The notes under the pieces are model-generated. The model worked only from the letters and a program-made list of their open reading frames with translations. It searched no databases and was not told where the DNA came from. Below, piece after piece: positions 54,880 to 63,902 of a stretch of 64,000 nucleotides of DNA. The position numbers and the translations under genes are program-made. Numbering within the stretch: the first letter of the stretch is position 1; the number at the start of each line of letters is the position of its first letter. The DNA is from Burkholderiaceae bacterium (lineage in GTDB: Bacteria; Pseudomonadota; Gammaproteobacteria; Burkholderiales; Burkholderiaceae_F), in NCBI GenBank assembly GCA_022843955.1, contig JALHMQ010000001.1, positions 62,001-126,000 of the forward strand, read 5' to 3'.

Positions 54880-55842
54880 TCAGCGTGGGGCGGGCGCTGC
54901 CGCTTGATCGTCGGAGATGATGATCTCGACGCGACGGTTCATCTGCCTGCCCACTGGGGTCGAGTTGTCGGCCACTGGGTAGTCCTGCCCATGCGGTTGC
55001 ACCTCGATGTTCTGTCCGGGAACGCCCTCGCGCGCCAGGGCGTCGCGCACGGCTTCGGCGCGGCGTCGTGACAGTTCCATGTTGTACTCGGCGCTGCCGG
55101 TGCTGTCGGTGAAGCCTTCCACCGTCACCTTGCGGTCCGGGTGCTGCTGCAGTACCCCGGCGAGCCGCTGCACGGAGCGGCGCGCGCCCGGTCGCAGTTC
55201 GGCCTTGTTGACGTCGAACAGTACGTCGCTGCCTAGAGTCACGACCGCGCCCCGGTCGGTCTGCTTGGTGTTGAACTCCTGCAGCTGACGCTTGAGTTCC
55301 TCGGCGCGCCGCTCCTGCTCGGCCGCGGCTGATTGCGCCACACCAACCTGCTGCTGTGCCTGCCGCGCCTGCATCTGCGCCTGCTGTGCCTGCTGCTGCG
55401 CTTGCTGAGCTTCCTGCTGCGCCTGCTGCGCTTGCGACTGCGCCACAGTGGCGTCGCGGGTGCGCGCCTCGAGGATGATCCGCTCGCGTGCCGCATTGGA
55501 CTGTTGCACGCGCTGCTCGGCATTGCGCGCATCGGCCTGCGCGATCGCTGCAGCCGCCAGTTGCTGCGCGACATAGGAACGGTGCGCGACTTCATCGCGG
55601 CCCCGGTCGCTCAGTGCAGCAGCTTCAGCGCGGCGCAGTGCGTCCTGCGCGCGGGTTGCCTCCACCGCGCCGAAGCGTGCGACCAGCGGATCGCGTGCCA
55701 TCTGGTCCACGGCGTCGCGCGCGTTCAAAAGTGCCGGGTCGGACCGTGGCGTCGCGCAGGCGGTCAGCACCAGCGCCAGCGCGATCACAGCAGTACAGCG
55801 CGCAGCCGACGGAAAACTCGATGTTCTAGAGGTGACGCTCAT
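54880..55842 (-). CDS. OmpA family lipoprotein with DUF4398 and coiled coil
   Basis: 320 residues. A lipobox ends at C29 (LALVLTAC). A DUF4398-like helical region follows (LLNARDAVDQMARDPLV, EATRAQDALRRAEAAAL). About residues 135-175 are a low-complexity Gln/Ala coiled coil built on QAQQ and QQAQ units. The C-terminal OmpA domain has LGSDVLFDVNKAELRPGA and VTVEGFTDSTGSAEYNMELS then RRRAEAVRDAL, which binds peptidoglycan. It tethers the outer membrane to the wall. Its ATG overlaps the stop of the DUF4398 lipoprotein gene. Confidence 0.94.
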   Translation of the reverse strand: MSVTSRTSSFPSAARCTAVIALALVLTACATPRSDPALLNARDAVDQMARDPLVARFGAVEATRAQDALRRAEAAALSDRGRDEVAHRSYVAQQLAAAAIAQADARNAEQRVQQSNAARERIILEARTRDATVAQSQAQQAQQEAQQAQQQAQQAQMQARQAQQQVGVAQSAAAEQERRAEELKRQLQEFNTKQTDRGAVVTLGSDVLFDVNKAELRPGARRSVQRLAGVLQQHPDRKVTVEGFTDSTGSAEYNMELSRRRAEAVRDALAREGVPGQNIEVQPHGQDYPVADNSTPVGRQMNRRVEIIISDDQAAAPAPR

Positions 55843-56252
55843 TGTGGCTTCCTTTGCAGTTCGTCCTGCAGCGCCTGCAGACTTCGCTCGATCTGGGTTG
55901 CAGCGTTGCGCGCGCGAACCGAGCTGGCGCGCGCTTGTGCCAGGCGTGCGTCCGCCTCGGCTGCTTCAGCCAGGCGCCGCGCGAGATCGTTGTCGCCGCG
56001 GGCCGACGCCTGCTGCGCAAGGTTGAGCTTGCTGCGCGCGGCTTCGAGTTCTGAACCCGCGTACTCGCGGGCGCCGCTCGTCTGTGCTGCCTCCAGCGCG
56101 GCCTGGCCGGCGGCCATTTCGGCTTTTGGGGCCGGCGTGCTCGAGCAGGCCACCAACAGAAGGGATGCGAGACCTGCAGCGAACGCCAGAGCGCCGCGGC
56201 GGACCGAGAAAGTGCCGCCGGTGCGCGACTGCGACCGGTACGTGTTGACCAT
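55839..56252 (-). CDS. DUF4398 lipoprotein
   Basis: 137 residues. The lipobox ends at C36 (LASLLLVACSS). The mature part, starting AEMAAGQAALEAAQTSGARE, is DUF4398, an Ala-rich helical domain. It resembles the N-terminal part of the OmpA-like lipoprotein downstream, with which it overlaps by four bases (ATGA). AGGGGA precedes the ATG. The pair is common in beta- and gammaproteobacteria; both probably lie at the outer membrane. Confidence 0.9.
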   Translation of the reverse strand: MVNTYRSQSRTGGTFSVRRGALAFAAGLASLLLVACSSTPAPKAEMAAGQAALEAAQTSGAREYAGSELEAARSKLNLAQQASARGDNDLARRLAEAAEADARLAQARASSVRARNAATQIERSLQALQDELQRKPQ

Positions 56253-56424
56253 GGGTGTCCCCTGACGTTTAGGTTGTAGCTGCGTCAGCACGTCATGTGC
56301 CTGCTTCGACTTCCCGAGTCCGGCAAAGGCACGGCACGGGACAAGGGCCCAGGCCGCACACGAGCCCCTGCAACTGCGCAAACAGGGCGCCGCACGCTGC
56401 CTCGGCACCGAACACGGCACCGAA

Positions 56425-57119
56425 CGCTTACGCAATCTTCGCGCTGGCGCCATTGCTGCTCATTGCAATCTCCCGTCGGCGACGAGGCAGCGCTCGGCGC
56501 ACAGGCGCTGCTGGAGTCCGCGTGGCGCGAGCCGCATGGTGCGTGGGCGACCGCGGGAGCGGTTGTGACCTTGCTCATCGGTGCCACCGGCGTGTTCGTC
56601 GTGCTGCGCAACGCTCTGAACACCGTGTGGGAACTGCCGGAGCCGGCCGAGCAGCCGGCGAGGTCGCTGTTGCTGCGCGCGCGGCTGGCGGCATTCGCGC
56701 TGGTGCTGGGGATCGGCTTCCTGTCGATCGTCTCGTTGCTGCTGTCAGCGGCGCTGGCTGCGGTGAGCGGGCGGGTGACAGGCGAGACCGAAGTCTTGCG
56801 CCTGGTCCTGAGCATGATGGAAACCACGCTGTCGTTGGCATTGCTGACCGCGGCGTTCGCCCTGCTGCTGCGCTGGCTGCCGGCGAAGCGACCCCCGCGG
56901 GTTGCAGTGTGGGTCGGTGCGATTGCGAGCGCTGTCCTGTTTGCGGTCGGCAAGAATTTCATCGGGCTGTACATCGGCCGCGCCAGTTTCACCGCGGCCT
57001 ACGGCGCCGCGGGCTCCTTCGTGGTCTTGATTTTGTAGGTCTATTACCCGGCGCAGCTGCTGCTCGTTGGCGCCGAGCTGGGTCGCACTGCCGCCGCGCA
57101 CGTGGGGCCGGCGCCTTGA
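56425..57119 (+). pseudogene. YihY/UPF0761 (BrkB) membrane protein, degraded
   Basis: The family sequence begins abruptly with YAIFALAPLLLIAI in one frame. It shifts near 56470 to another frame (EAALGAQALLESAWREPHGA, GATGVFVVLRNALNTVWELP, LGIGFLSIVSLLLSAALAAV, GKNFIGLYIGRASFTAAYGA), and is cut by a TAG at 57036-57038 where the family has a Trp (LIL-W-VYYPAQ). It then continues as VYYPAQLLLVGAELGRT to 57119. The first transmembrane part is missing. Three independent lesions make function very unlikely. Confidence 0.85.
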
Positions 57120-57123
57120 GCCA

Positions 57124-57606
57124 TCAAGACGACAAACGACCGCGGATCACCCACGCTCCCAGCAGCATCAGGCCGGCGCCGCCAATGACGAGGAAGCCGA
57201 TGTTCCAGGGCATCGGATCGGCCACCTCGCGTACGTTGTGCAGCTTGAGCACGTGATGATTGACGATGCCCTCGACGCTGTTGAACAGTCCCCAGCCGAA
57301 CAGCAGGGTGCCGATGAACTCGCGCGTCGAGGGCAGCTGCAATCGGCGGCGCGTGCGCGACCACAGCACGAAGATGCCCAGCAGCGTCACCAGGTAGGCG
57401 CCCGCATGGAACAGGCCGTCGGCCAGGACATTGAGGCGCAGCGCGGCAGCGTCGGTGGGCGGCAGCACCGTCGACACCATGTTGTGCCACTGCAGCAGCT
57501 GATGGAACACAATGCCGTCGAAGAGCCCGCCGAGCCCGATCCCGAGCAGGAGCGGACCTGCAAGTGGGCGCAGCGGGGCGCGGGGCGGATAAACCGGGCG
57601 GGACAT
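57124..57606 (-). CDS. DUF2243 membrane protein
   Basis: 160 residues with four helices. LLLGIGLGGLFDGIVFHQLL, WHNM, LFHAGAYLVTLLGIFVLW and GWGLFNSVEGIVNHHVLKLH are the family's marks, including conserved His residues at helix ends that may bind metal or heme. The start is the ATG at 57606 (MSRPVYPPRAPLRPLAGP). It is intact, although pseudogenes lie on both sides. Function unknown. Confidence 0.88.
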   Translation of the reverse strand: MSRPVYPPRAPLRPLAGPLLLGIGLGGLFDGIVFHQLLQWHNMVSTVLPPTDAAALRLNVLADGLFHAGAYLVTLLGIFVLWSRTRRRLQLPSTREFIGTLLFGWGLFNSVEGIVNHHVLKLHNVREVADPMPWNIGFLVIGGAGLMLLGAWVIRGRLSS

Positions 57607-57648
57607 AAACGCCACCGGCAACCGGCTTGCCCGTGAGAACTGCCCTTG

Positions 57649-57975
57649 ATGGACTTGCGCCGGCATCGAGACGACGAGGCGCGGCACTTCAAGCTGTTCG
57701 AGCGGGTGATGGACAAGCTGGGTGCCGATCCCACCGCGTAGACGCTCAGTGTGGACATGGTTGCCGACCCGCGCAGCACGATTTCCCAGGCGCTCAATGC
57801 GCTGCTCACAGCCGAGCCGGCTGATAACGCGGGTTGGGAACCGCTGATCAAGCTGGCCCGGGAACACGGTGAAGATGAGATGGCACAGGACTTCGAGCAG
57901 GCCTAGCAGAGCGAGCGCACCTATGTGGCACAAGTGCAGCGCTGACTTGAAGCGCAGGTGCTAGAGCCCGCCTGA
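57649..57975 (+). pseudogene. Ferritin-like domain protein, degraded
   Basis: One frame reads LRRHRDDEARHFKLFERVMD, then TLSVDMVADPRSTISQALNA, AEPADNAGWEPLIKLARE, HGEDEMAQDFEQA and SERTYVAQVQR, ending VLEPA. This matches the C-terminal half of a ferritin-like family seen in betaproteobacteria, with its E-x2-H iron-ligand motif. Stops interrupt it at 57739 (TAG), 57904 (TAG) and 57943 (TGA, where a Trp is expected). The N-terminal half is absent. Confidence 0.7.
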
Positions 57976-58126
57976 GCCCGCCCGATCCACGCGACGCACA
58001 CAACGCAGAATCCGGAACGGTCTGGCCGGTGTGCCCTCCCGGCCGGAGGTCGATCGGCAGGGCCTGTCCGCTGTGACGCCGCGGCGCGGTCTGGCTGCGC
58101 TCACCAGTGCAAGAGCCTGACAAGTC

Positions 58127-58624
58127 CTACTCATGAGCGCGCAGCGCGCGCCGCCTGGCCTGCGCGAGCGCACGCAGCAATTCCAGCACGACGCCGCTGA
58201 ATGCCTCGTCGAACCACGGGTGAGCCCCGCTGGCCGCTACGATCAGGCCGTCTCGGCAGGCGCTGCCCCAGAGCAGCGTATCGCCCGCCAGCAGCAGATG
58301 CGGCGCATGTTGTTGGATGTGACGGGTATCGAGCGAGGTGCGCCATGCCAGATGCGCCTTGGCACGGGCAAAGGCGCGGTAGTCGGTGCCGCTGGCGGGA
58401 GGCCGCCCGAACTTGCGTTCGGCCAACACGGCGTCAACGAAGTTCGGCTGGGCCGCGTCGGCTACCACGATATGCAACACCTGCTCACCGCTGACGGTCG
58501 GCTGGTCGAGCGCAACCTCGATCAGCGGCGATGCAAGGTCAAATGCCTGCTCGACAAGGTCACTGTCGAGCAGCGGCGCGTGCGCGCTGAATGGATCGGC
58601 GCCGACGATGGGCGACTCGTGCAT
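58127..58624 (-). CDS. Hypothetical protein, 165 residues
   Basis: Soluble, starting MHESPIVGADPFSAHAPLLD. The middle has KFGRPPASGTDYRAFARAKA and HLLLAGDTLLWGSACRDGLI, then AASGAHPWFDEAFSG. The composition is that of a folded alpha/beta protein, and the Gly/Trp-containing motifs suggest conservation. I do not recognise the family. There is no ribosome site before the ATG, so the start may lie elsewhere. Confidence 0.6.
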   Translation of the reverse strand: MHESPIVGADPFSAHAPLLDSDLVEQAFDLASPLIEVALDQPTVSGEQVLHIVVADAAQPNFVDAVLAERKFGRPPASGTDYRAFARAKAHLAWRTSLDTRHIQQHAPHLLLAGDTLLWGSACRDGLIVAASGAHPWFDEAFSGVVLELLRALAQARRRALRAHE

Positions 58625-58672
58625 CGCGAACGTCGGCGCCGCGCGCGACCTGTCACGGCGCCGCGCCGAAGC

Positions 58673-58990
58673 CTACTGGGGTGTACGAACGATGATGTCG
58701 TCGCGCACGTCTTTCACGCCCGGCACCTCGCGAGCAATCGAGACTGCCTTCGACTTTTCTGCGGCGCTGGTGGCGAAGCCGGACAACTGAACCACGCCTT
58801 TCAGCGTCTCGACGTTGATGCGCGTGGCTGCCACATCGTCGTCCTTCGCAAAGCGCGTCTTCACCCGCGAGGTGACGGTCGCGTCGTCGACGTACTGGCC
58901 GGTGGTGGACTGGCCGCTGGTGATTGCGCAACCTGTAACGCCGGTCCCGAGGGCGGCGACGATGGCAAGGGCTGACAAGATGTTCTTCAT
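58673..58990 (-). CDS. BON domain lipoprotein (OsmY-like)
   Basis: 105 residues. A signal with a lipobox-like end (GTGVTGC, C21) leads to one BON domain: DDATVTSRVKTRFAKDDDVA, RINVETLKGVVQLSGFATSA and AREVPGVKDVRDDIIV. BON proteins bind phospholipids and are often induced by osmotic or envelope stress. GGAGA lies before the ATG. Confidence 0.92.
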   Translation of the reverse strand: MKNILSALAIVAALGTGVTGCAITSGQSTTGQYVDDATVTSRVKTRFAKDDDVAATRINVETLKGVVQLSGFATSAAEKSKAVSIAREVPGVKDVRDDIIVRTPQ

Positions 58991-59135
58991 AAATGACTCT
59001 CCAGTAGGTTGCGCGCATTCACTTGCGCCGTTGATGCAAAGTTGATAAGCAGACGCGGTGCCGGCAACGGCGTTCCCGTAACGTTGATGGCAACGTGCAC
59101 GCCGTACGGCAGGGGTGTCCTGGCGGGTACGTGCC

Positions 59136-60428
59136 TCACCGACTGCCGACAGCTGCTGTCACGGGCGCCTGCGGGCTGGTCTTTTCACCAGTCAAGCCCG
59201 CCGGAAGCAGGGCGGCCAGGCCGGCGTCCGTCGGCGCACGAGCGTCTGCGTGCCGCACGGCCGCTGCCGCCCGCCTGCGCGTGTTGACCGCAGCCGTCTG
59301 CACCGCGCTGCGAATGCGCTCTACCGTACTGTCCCAGCTCATCGCTTTCACCAACGCACGCATTTGCTGCAGCCGCTGTGTCCGCTCGTCCTCCGTTTCC
59401 GCCAGTGCGCGGCGACAGGCGGCGATGAACTCGTCGGTGTCCTGCGCGATCTCCACGGCCCGCCGATACAGGCGCTCGACATCGGTGATCGCGGTGCTGA
59501 CCACCGGCTTCTCAGCTGCCATGTACTCGAGGGTCTTGGTGGGACTGATGAAGCGCGTCGATTCGTTGCGAGCGAACGGCACGAGGCAGACGTCCCAGCC
59601 GGCGACCCAGTGCGGCAGGCGTTCGTACGTCTGCTGGCCGAACCAGTGCAGGTTCGGGCGGGCCGGTAGATCGCCGACATCGATCTTGACCACCGGCCCC
59701 ACCATGACGATCTGCCAGGTCGGGTCGGCGTCGGCAAGGGCGGCGATGAGATCGCGGTCCAGTCGCTCATCGATCACGCCGAAGAACCCGAGGCGCGGGC
59801 GCGGCAACCCTTCGTTGATGCCGTTGAGCGCATCGTCCGAGCGCCCTTCGCTCGCCGGCTGAGTACGCGCCTTGGGTCGGTAGTGCGCGGCGTCCACGGC
59901 GCTGGGCAGGCACAGCACGTTCGGGTGCATCGCCCGCTTGGCGTCGTACAAGCTCGGACCACCGCACAGCACGAGATCGGCGGTCTTCAGGAGGGCGGCT
60001 TCGCGCTGCTGCATCTGGCGCGGCGCGTCCTTGAACGCAGCCAGTGCGTCCATGCAGTCATAGATGACCAGTCGAGGGTGCAATGTCGCGAGCAGGGGCA
60101 GCGCCAGAGGCGTGTAGAACCAGGCGTCGCAGCTGTCGATGTCGAAGTCGCGCAGGTACTGCGCGAGCAGCGGCTGCAGATGCGGCAGCTGGTCATCATG
60201 GAAGCCGGGCGCGCCGCATGGCGTATGCGGTCGGAGCACCTCGACCCCGCCGCAGGGGCGAAAGCGCTCCAGGTAGGCGGTCGCGACGCCACTGACCGGC
60301 TCTTCGATGAAGATCACCGGGCGATCGCCCGCGAGGCGCGAGAGCAGGTGCTGCGGCCGCTGGTAGACGAAGTCCCAGCGCAGGTGGGAGAAGACGATCA
60401 GGGGGACAACGACATCCGGATGCTGCAT
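59136..60428 (-). CDS. Glycosyltransferase, GT-B fold (TuaH-like)
   Basis: 430 residues. The N-terminus has VPLIVFSHLRWDFVYQRPQH, a signature of TuaH-like or GT4-related transferases acting on surface polysaccharide. LVIYDCMDALAAF and LVLCGGPSLYDAKR lie in the N-domain, and the C-domain has PRLGFFGVIDERLD, HWFGQQTYERLPHWVAGWDV, then the nucleotide-sugar site SPTKTLEYMAAEKPVVST. AGGA precedes the chosen ATG. The last 70 residues are disordered. It probably adds a sugar in exopolysaccharide synthesis; galU and a GalE-like gene lie about 1.2 kb and 2.4 kb away. Confidence 0.9.
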   Translation of the reverse strand: MQHPDVVVPLIVFSHLRWDFVYQRPQHLLSRLAGDRPVIFIEEPVSGVATAYLERFRPCGGVEVLRPHTPCGAPGFHDDQLPHLQPLLAQYLRDFDIDSCDAWFYTPLALPLLATLHPRLVIYDCMDALAAFKDAPRQMQQREAALLKTADLVLCGGPSLYDAKRAMHPNVLCLPSAVDAAHYRPKARTQPASEGRSDDALNGINEGLPRPRLGFFGVIDERLDRDLIAALADADPTWQIVMVGPVVKIDVGDLPARPNLHWFGQQTYERLPHWVAGWDVCLVPFARNESTRFISPTKTLEYMAAEKPVVSTAITDVERLYRRAVEIAQDTDEFIAACRRALAETEDERTQRLQQMRALVKAMSWDSTVERIRSAVQTAAVNTRRRAAAAVRHADARAPTDAGLAALLPAGLTGEKTSPQAPVTAAVGSR

Positions 60429-60600
60429 GAACCATTCCTGAGGAAGGTGGAAGCGCGTAAACGATGAAGGCAAGCCGGCGGCGTGGGTGCTGCCCGCCGC
60501 GCTGCCACCGACTAGACCGACCCGCTGCAGCGGCGCCGCGACATGTCGCGGGCGCCGCTGCGCCGCTCCTCGCGACGCAGGGCGGCTTGCGCCGTGCCGA

Positions 60601-61203
60601 CTATTCGATGGTCTGACGCCGACCGCCGCGACTTTTGCCGGCATCGTCGGCGTCGTCATCGCCTTCGAGGGCGGCGCCGACCGGCTGCGCATCGGCGCTC
60701 TCATCATCCCCGGCCGCATCCTCGGCGAGACCCAGCTCCATCTCGAGCTCCATTCGGCGAGCGGTCATCTGTTCGAGCAGCAGCGGCCAGTCGACCTTGG
60801 CGCGTTGCAGTTGCTCGAACATCTCGCTCTCTTCTTCCTTGATATGGTGCTTGACGTACTCGCCTAGCACCTTGAAGGTTGCAGTGAACTTTGGGTCGTC
60901 CGCATCGAGGCTATCGAGCTGCTCGATCAACTGCTTGGCCGATGCATGCTCGACCTCGGCCTCTTCGAGCAGGTCCTGCTCCTTGAGCGCACCGCGCAAG
61001 GCCGGGTAAAAAAGCTCCTCTTCCAGCTGCGTGTGCAGCTTCAGCTCCGTGCAGGCAAGCGATACAAGCGACTCGCGCTCTTCCGCGTCCTCCTGTGAAA
61101 GCTTTTCAAAGTCGCGGAACAGCTTCTTCGCACTCTTGTGATCCTCGATCAGCATGTCGAGGATCTCCTTGCGTGCCGCCGAGGCGTTTTTGCTGACTGC
61201 CAT
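60601..61203 (-). CDS. Hemerythrin HHE domain protein
   Basis: 200 residues. Iron-ligand motifs of the HHE cation-binding domain are seen as LIEDHKSAKKLFRDF, LKLHTQLEEELFYPAL, EVEHASAKQLIEQL and YVKHHIKEEESEMF. The last 50 residues are acidic and disordered. Such proteins may sense or buffer oxygen, NO or iron. AAAGGA lies before the ATG. Confidence 0.93.
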   Translation of the reverse strand: MAVSKNASAARKEILDMLIEDHKSAKKLFRDFEKLSQEDAEERESLVSLACTELKLHTQLEEELFYPALRGALKEQDLLEEAEVEHASAKQLIEQLDSLDADDPKFTATFKVLGEYVKHHIKEEESEMFEQLQRAKVDWPLLLEQMTARRMELEMELGLAEDAAGDDESADAQPVGAALEGDDDADDAGKSRGGRRQTIE

Positions 61204-61357
61204 GTCGATCCTTTCTGGTCAGGTGATGTGGCGGCAGGTGCCGCGCGCCATGTCGCAAGGCAATCCGCATTCCGCAGAACAAGGACGAGCCGACATTGCC
61301 TTGCGACAGGGGGCGGCACGAAAGCTGCCTTAGCTTGCCCGCCCGAAGGAGCGAACG

Positions 61358-61645
61358 ATGACCAAGGTTTCCGTCAAGCGGCAAGGTTCGACTCAGGGCA
61401 GGACGCAGCGACGCACTGGCGGAAGCGATGCGCCCCTGCCGCGGGTCCCCGCCGAGCGTGACGAGTCGGCCGATACACAGGATGAAGGTGCGCCCGCAGC
61501 GAACAGCGATCCGCTGCGTGCCGACATGCGCCAGGCCAACGCTGACCTTGCTCAGGGGCAGGTCGATACCGATGAGCGCCAGCGTGCCGCGAACGGATTG
61601 ATGGACCGGCTGCAACGCAAGACCACGAGGAGTGACAAAGAATGA
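61358..61645 (+). CDS. Small disordered protein preceding galU
   Basis: 95 residues, [20 protein letters not shown], then polar and charged, ending with a short helical part ([20 protein letters not shown]). No membrane or metal motif. AAGGAG is well placed before the ATG, and the stop overlaps the galU start (ATGA), so it is very likely translated. Family unknown. Confidence 0.75.
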   Translation: MTKVSVKRQGSTQGRTQRRTGGSDAPLPRVPAERDESADTQDEGAPAANSDPLRADMRQANADLAQGQVDTDERQRAANGLMDRLQRKTTRSDKE

Positions 61646-62715
61646 GTCTGTTCAAGAACTTGATGGCCGGGGTGAACGCGGCGGCTACCGGTCATCCCGA
61701 CGCCGACGGCAGCGTCGTCGAAGGAAGCCAAGATCCGCGCGTGACTTCGCCGCGCGTGCGCAAGGCGGTCTTTCCGGTGGCTGGTCTGGGAACCCGGTTC
61801 CTGCCAGCGACCAAGGCGGTGGCCAAGGAGATGCTGCCGGTGGTGGATCGGCCGCTCATCCAGTATGCGGTGGACGAGGCGCTTGCAGCCGGCATCGAGG
61901 AGATGATCTTCATCACCAGCCGCAGCAAGCGTGCGATCGAGGACCACTTCGATACCGCGGTCGAGCTCGAGCAGGAACTGCAGCGCAACGGCAAGGACAT
62001 CCAACTCGAGGAACTTAAGCGCCTGATCCCGCCCAAGATCAAGTTCTCATTCGTTCGACAGGCTGCACCGCTGGGCCTCGGACATGCGGTGCTGTGCGCC
62101 GAGCATGCGGTCGGCGGCGAGCCGTTCGCGGTGCTGCTGCCGGATGATCTGATCGATGCAACCCGCCCGGCGCTGGCGCAGATGGTCGAGCAGTTCAACC
62201 TGCGCCCGGCCAGCCTGCTGGCAGTCCAGAACGTGCGGCCCGACGAGACCCACCGCTATGGCATCTGCGATGTGGTGGTGACCGATGCGCGGGTGGCTCG
62301 CGTGCGGGGCATCGTCGAGAAACCCAAGCCGGCACAGGCGCCGTCCACCCTGGGCGTGGTGGGCCGCTATGTGTTCACGCCGACGATCTTCGATTGCCTG
62401 CGCGATATCACGCCCGGTGTGGGCGGCGAACTGCAATTGACGGATGCCATTGCCCGGTTGCTTGCGCTGGAGCCGGTCTTTGCCTATCGGTTCGCCGGTC
62501 AGCGCTACGACTGCGGGTCGAAGGAAGGGATGATGCAGGCCACGGTGATGCTCGGACTGCGCCATCCGGAGATCGGCCACTCGACGCGCCAGCTCATTCT
62601 CCAGGAAGCGGCCCGCATGCTGGCCGAGTCACAGGCCGAAAGCGACGACGCAGTGACCACGGCTCGCGCCACGGCCCTGACACGCCGCGCGCTCAGCCTG
62701 GTCCAGACCCCGTAA
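61642..62715 (+). CDS. galU: UTP-glucose-1-phosphate uridylyltransferase
   Basis: 357 residues. The catalytic core starts at about residue 40 with [20 protein letters not shown] and continues with [44 protein letters not shown] and [10 protein letters not shown]. The first 40 residues ([20 protein letters not shown] onwards) are not found in common GalU proteins and look disordered. It makes UDP-glucose for envelope polysaccharides. It overlaps the small upstream gene by four bases. Confidence 0.95.
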   Translation: MSLFKNLMAGVNAAATGHPDADGSVVEGSQDPRVTSPRVRKAVFPVAGLGTRFLPATKAVAKEMLPVVDRPLIQYAVDEALAAGIEEMIFITSRSKRAIEDHFDTAVELEQELQRNGKDIQLEELKRLIPPKIKFSFVRQAAPLGLGHAVLCAEHAVGGEPFAVLLPDDLIDATRPALAQMVEQFNLRPASLLAVQNVRPDETHRYGICDVVVTDARVARVRGIVEKPKPAQAPSTLGVVGRYVFTPTIFDCLRDITPGVGGELQLTDAIARLLALEPVFAYRFAGQRYDCGSKEGMMQATVMLGLRHPEIGHSTRQLILQEAARMLAESQAESDDAVTTARATALTRRALSLVQTP

Positions 62716-62795
62716 CCGATCCACCAACGGACACCAGCGACCGATCGCCGCGCGCAGTGCGCGCGACGTGCGGCGCGGCTCTCAGTGAGGACCGC

Positions 62796-63860
62796 TTGGC
62801 GGCTCGCATCTTGATCACCGGCGTGGCCGGTTACATCGGCGCCCATGTCGCCGTCGCCTTGACCCAGGCCGGGTTCGAGGTGATCGGCCTGGATCGCCTG
62901 CCGGCCAGCCAGCGCGGCGTGATCGGCCGATTGCAGCACGTGTGCGGTGATCAACTGGTGGTCGACCGCGTCGACCTGCGTGAGCCGGTCGCGGTGCTGC
63001 GGTCCCTGTCGCGCCATCGGCCGGCGGCTGTGGTTCATTGCGCGCTGCTGGGGCCGGGGGCGGTATCTCCCTTGGCGTACTACGACAACAACGTGCACGG
63101 CCTGACCACGCTGCTCGCTGCGATGACGGCGGGCGGCCTGCGTACCTTGGTGATGGCCTCGTCCAGCGCGATCTACGGCAAGCCGGCGCTGCCAACGGTG
63201 ACCGAACGCAACCTGCCGGCTCCGCTAAACGCGTATGGACACTCGCTCGCAGCCTGCGAAGACCTGCTTGCCGACATGCGCGCGGCCGATCCACGCTGGC
63301 GCATCGCGGTGTTACGCGTGTTCCAGCCGCTCGGTGCGCATGACAGCGGTCTGATCGGTGACTACGCCCTCGGCGCCACGGATCTGCTCGCCCAGGCGTT
63401 CGGAGTTGCCACAGGGCGTGCCGACCGCGTCCAACTCCACGGCGGCGACTGGCCGACGCCGGACGGCACGCGGGTGCGCGACCTGGTCCACGTGATGGAC
63501 GTCGCGCGCGGCGTCCTGCGCGCGCTCGAGGCGCTCGCGCGCGGGATCGGCTCGTTCACCGTCAACCTCGGCAGCGGCCGAATCTGCTCCGAGCTGCAGT
63601 TGCTGGCTACGGTGGAGCGCGTGCTGCGGTGTGCGGTGCCGTTTGTCTTGGGCAATCGACAGGAAGGAATTACAGAAATTCTTGCCGATAGCCGACGTGC
63701 GAAAACGCTGCTCGACTGGTCTGCACAGTTGAGCATCGAACAGATGTGCGCCGACGCCTGGCGGGCGCGGCGCCTTGCGCAGCGCGGTTCGAGCGCATCC
63801 GAACTCACGACGCTGCGGCCGACGCCTGGCTCTCCCGCCGGGTCATGGCACGGATCGTGA
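62796..63860 (+). CDS. GalE-like NAD-dependent epimerase family protein
   Basis: About 354 residues from a TTG start after GAGG. The Rossmann motif is RILITGVAGYIGAHVAVALT. The Ser of the active site lies in MASSSAIYGKP. The Tyr of the catalytic Y-x3-K lies in NAYGHSLAACEDLL, but the Lys is Leu. The sugar-nucleotide part includes PTPDGTRVRDLVHVMDVARG and FTVNLGSGRICSELQLL. Without the Lys, normal epimerisation would be badly impaired, so the protein may have another role. It follows galU in the same direction, so a sugar-nucleotide function is likely. Confidence 0.85.
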   Translation: MAARILITGVAGYIGAHVAVALTQAGFEVIGLDRLPASQRGVIGRLQHVCGDQLVVDRVDLREPVAVLRSLSRHRPAAVVHCALLGPGAVSPLAYYDNNVHGLTTLLAAMTAGGLRTLVMASSSAIYGKPALPTVTERNLPAPLNAYGHSLAACEDLLADMRAADPRWRIAVLRVFQPLGAHDSGLIGDYALGATDLLAQAFGVATGRADRVQLHGGDWPTPDGTRVRDLVHVMDVARGVLRALEALARGIGSFTVNLGSGRICSELQLLATVERVLRCAVPFVLGNRQEGITEILADSRRAKTLLDWSAQLSIEQMCADAWRARRLAQRGSSASELTTLRPTPGSPAGSWHGS

Positions 63861-63902
63861 AACGTTTGGACGAGCGATCAAAACACGAGGGAGAACACTG
63901 GC

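Noticed and set aside
55333-55450. Tandem repeat that could be taken for a CRISPR-like or satellite array
   Set aside because: It is the in-frame Gln/Ala coding repeat of the OmpA-like lipoprotein, without spacers.
56295-57119. Possible stop-codon read-through or recoding of TAG/TGA as Trp
   Set aside because: The same region has frameshifts and truncation, and TAG and TGA end many normal genes in this window, so decay is the simpler explanation.
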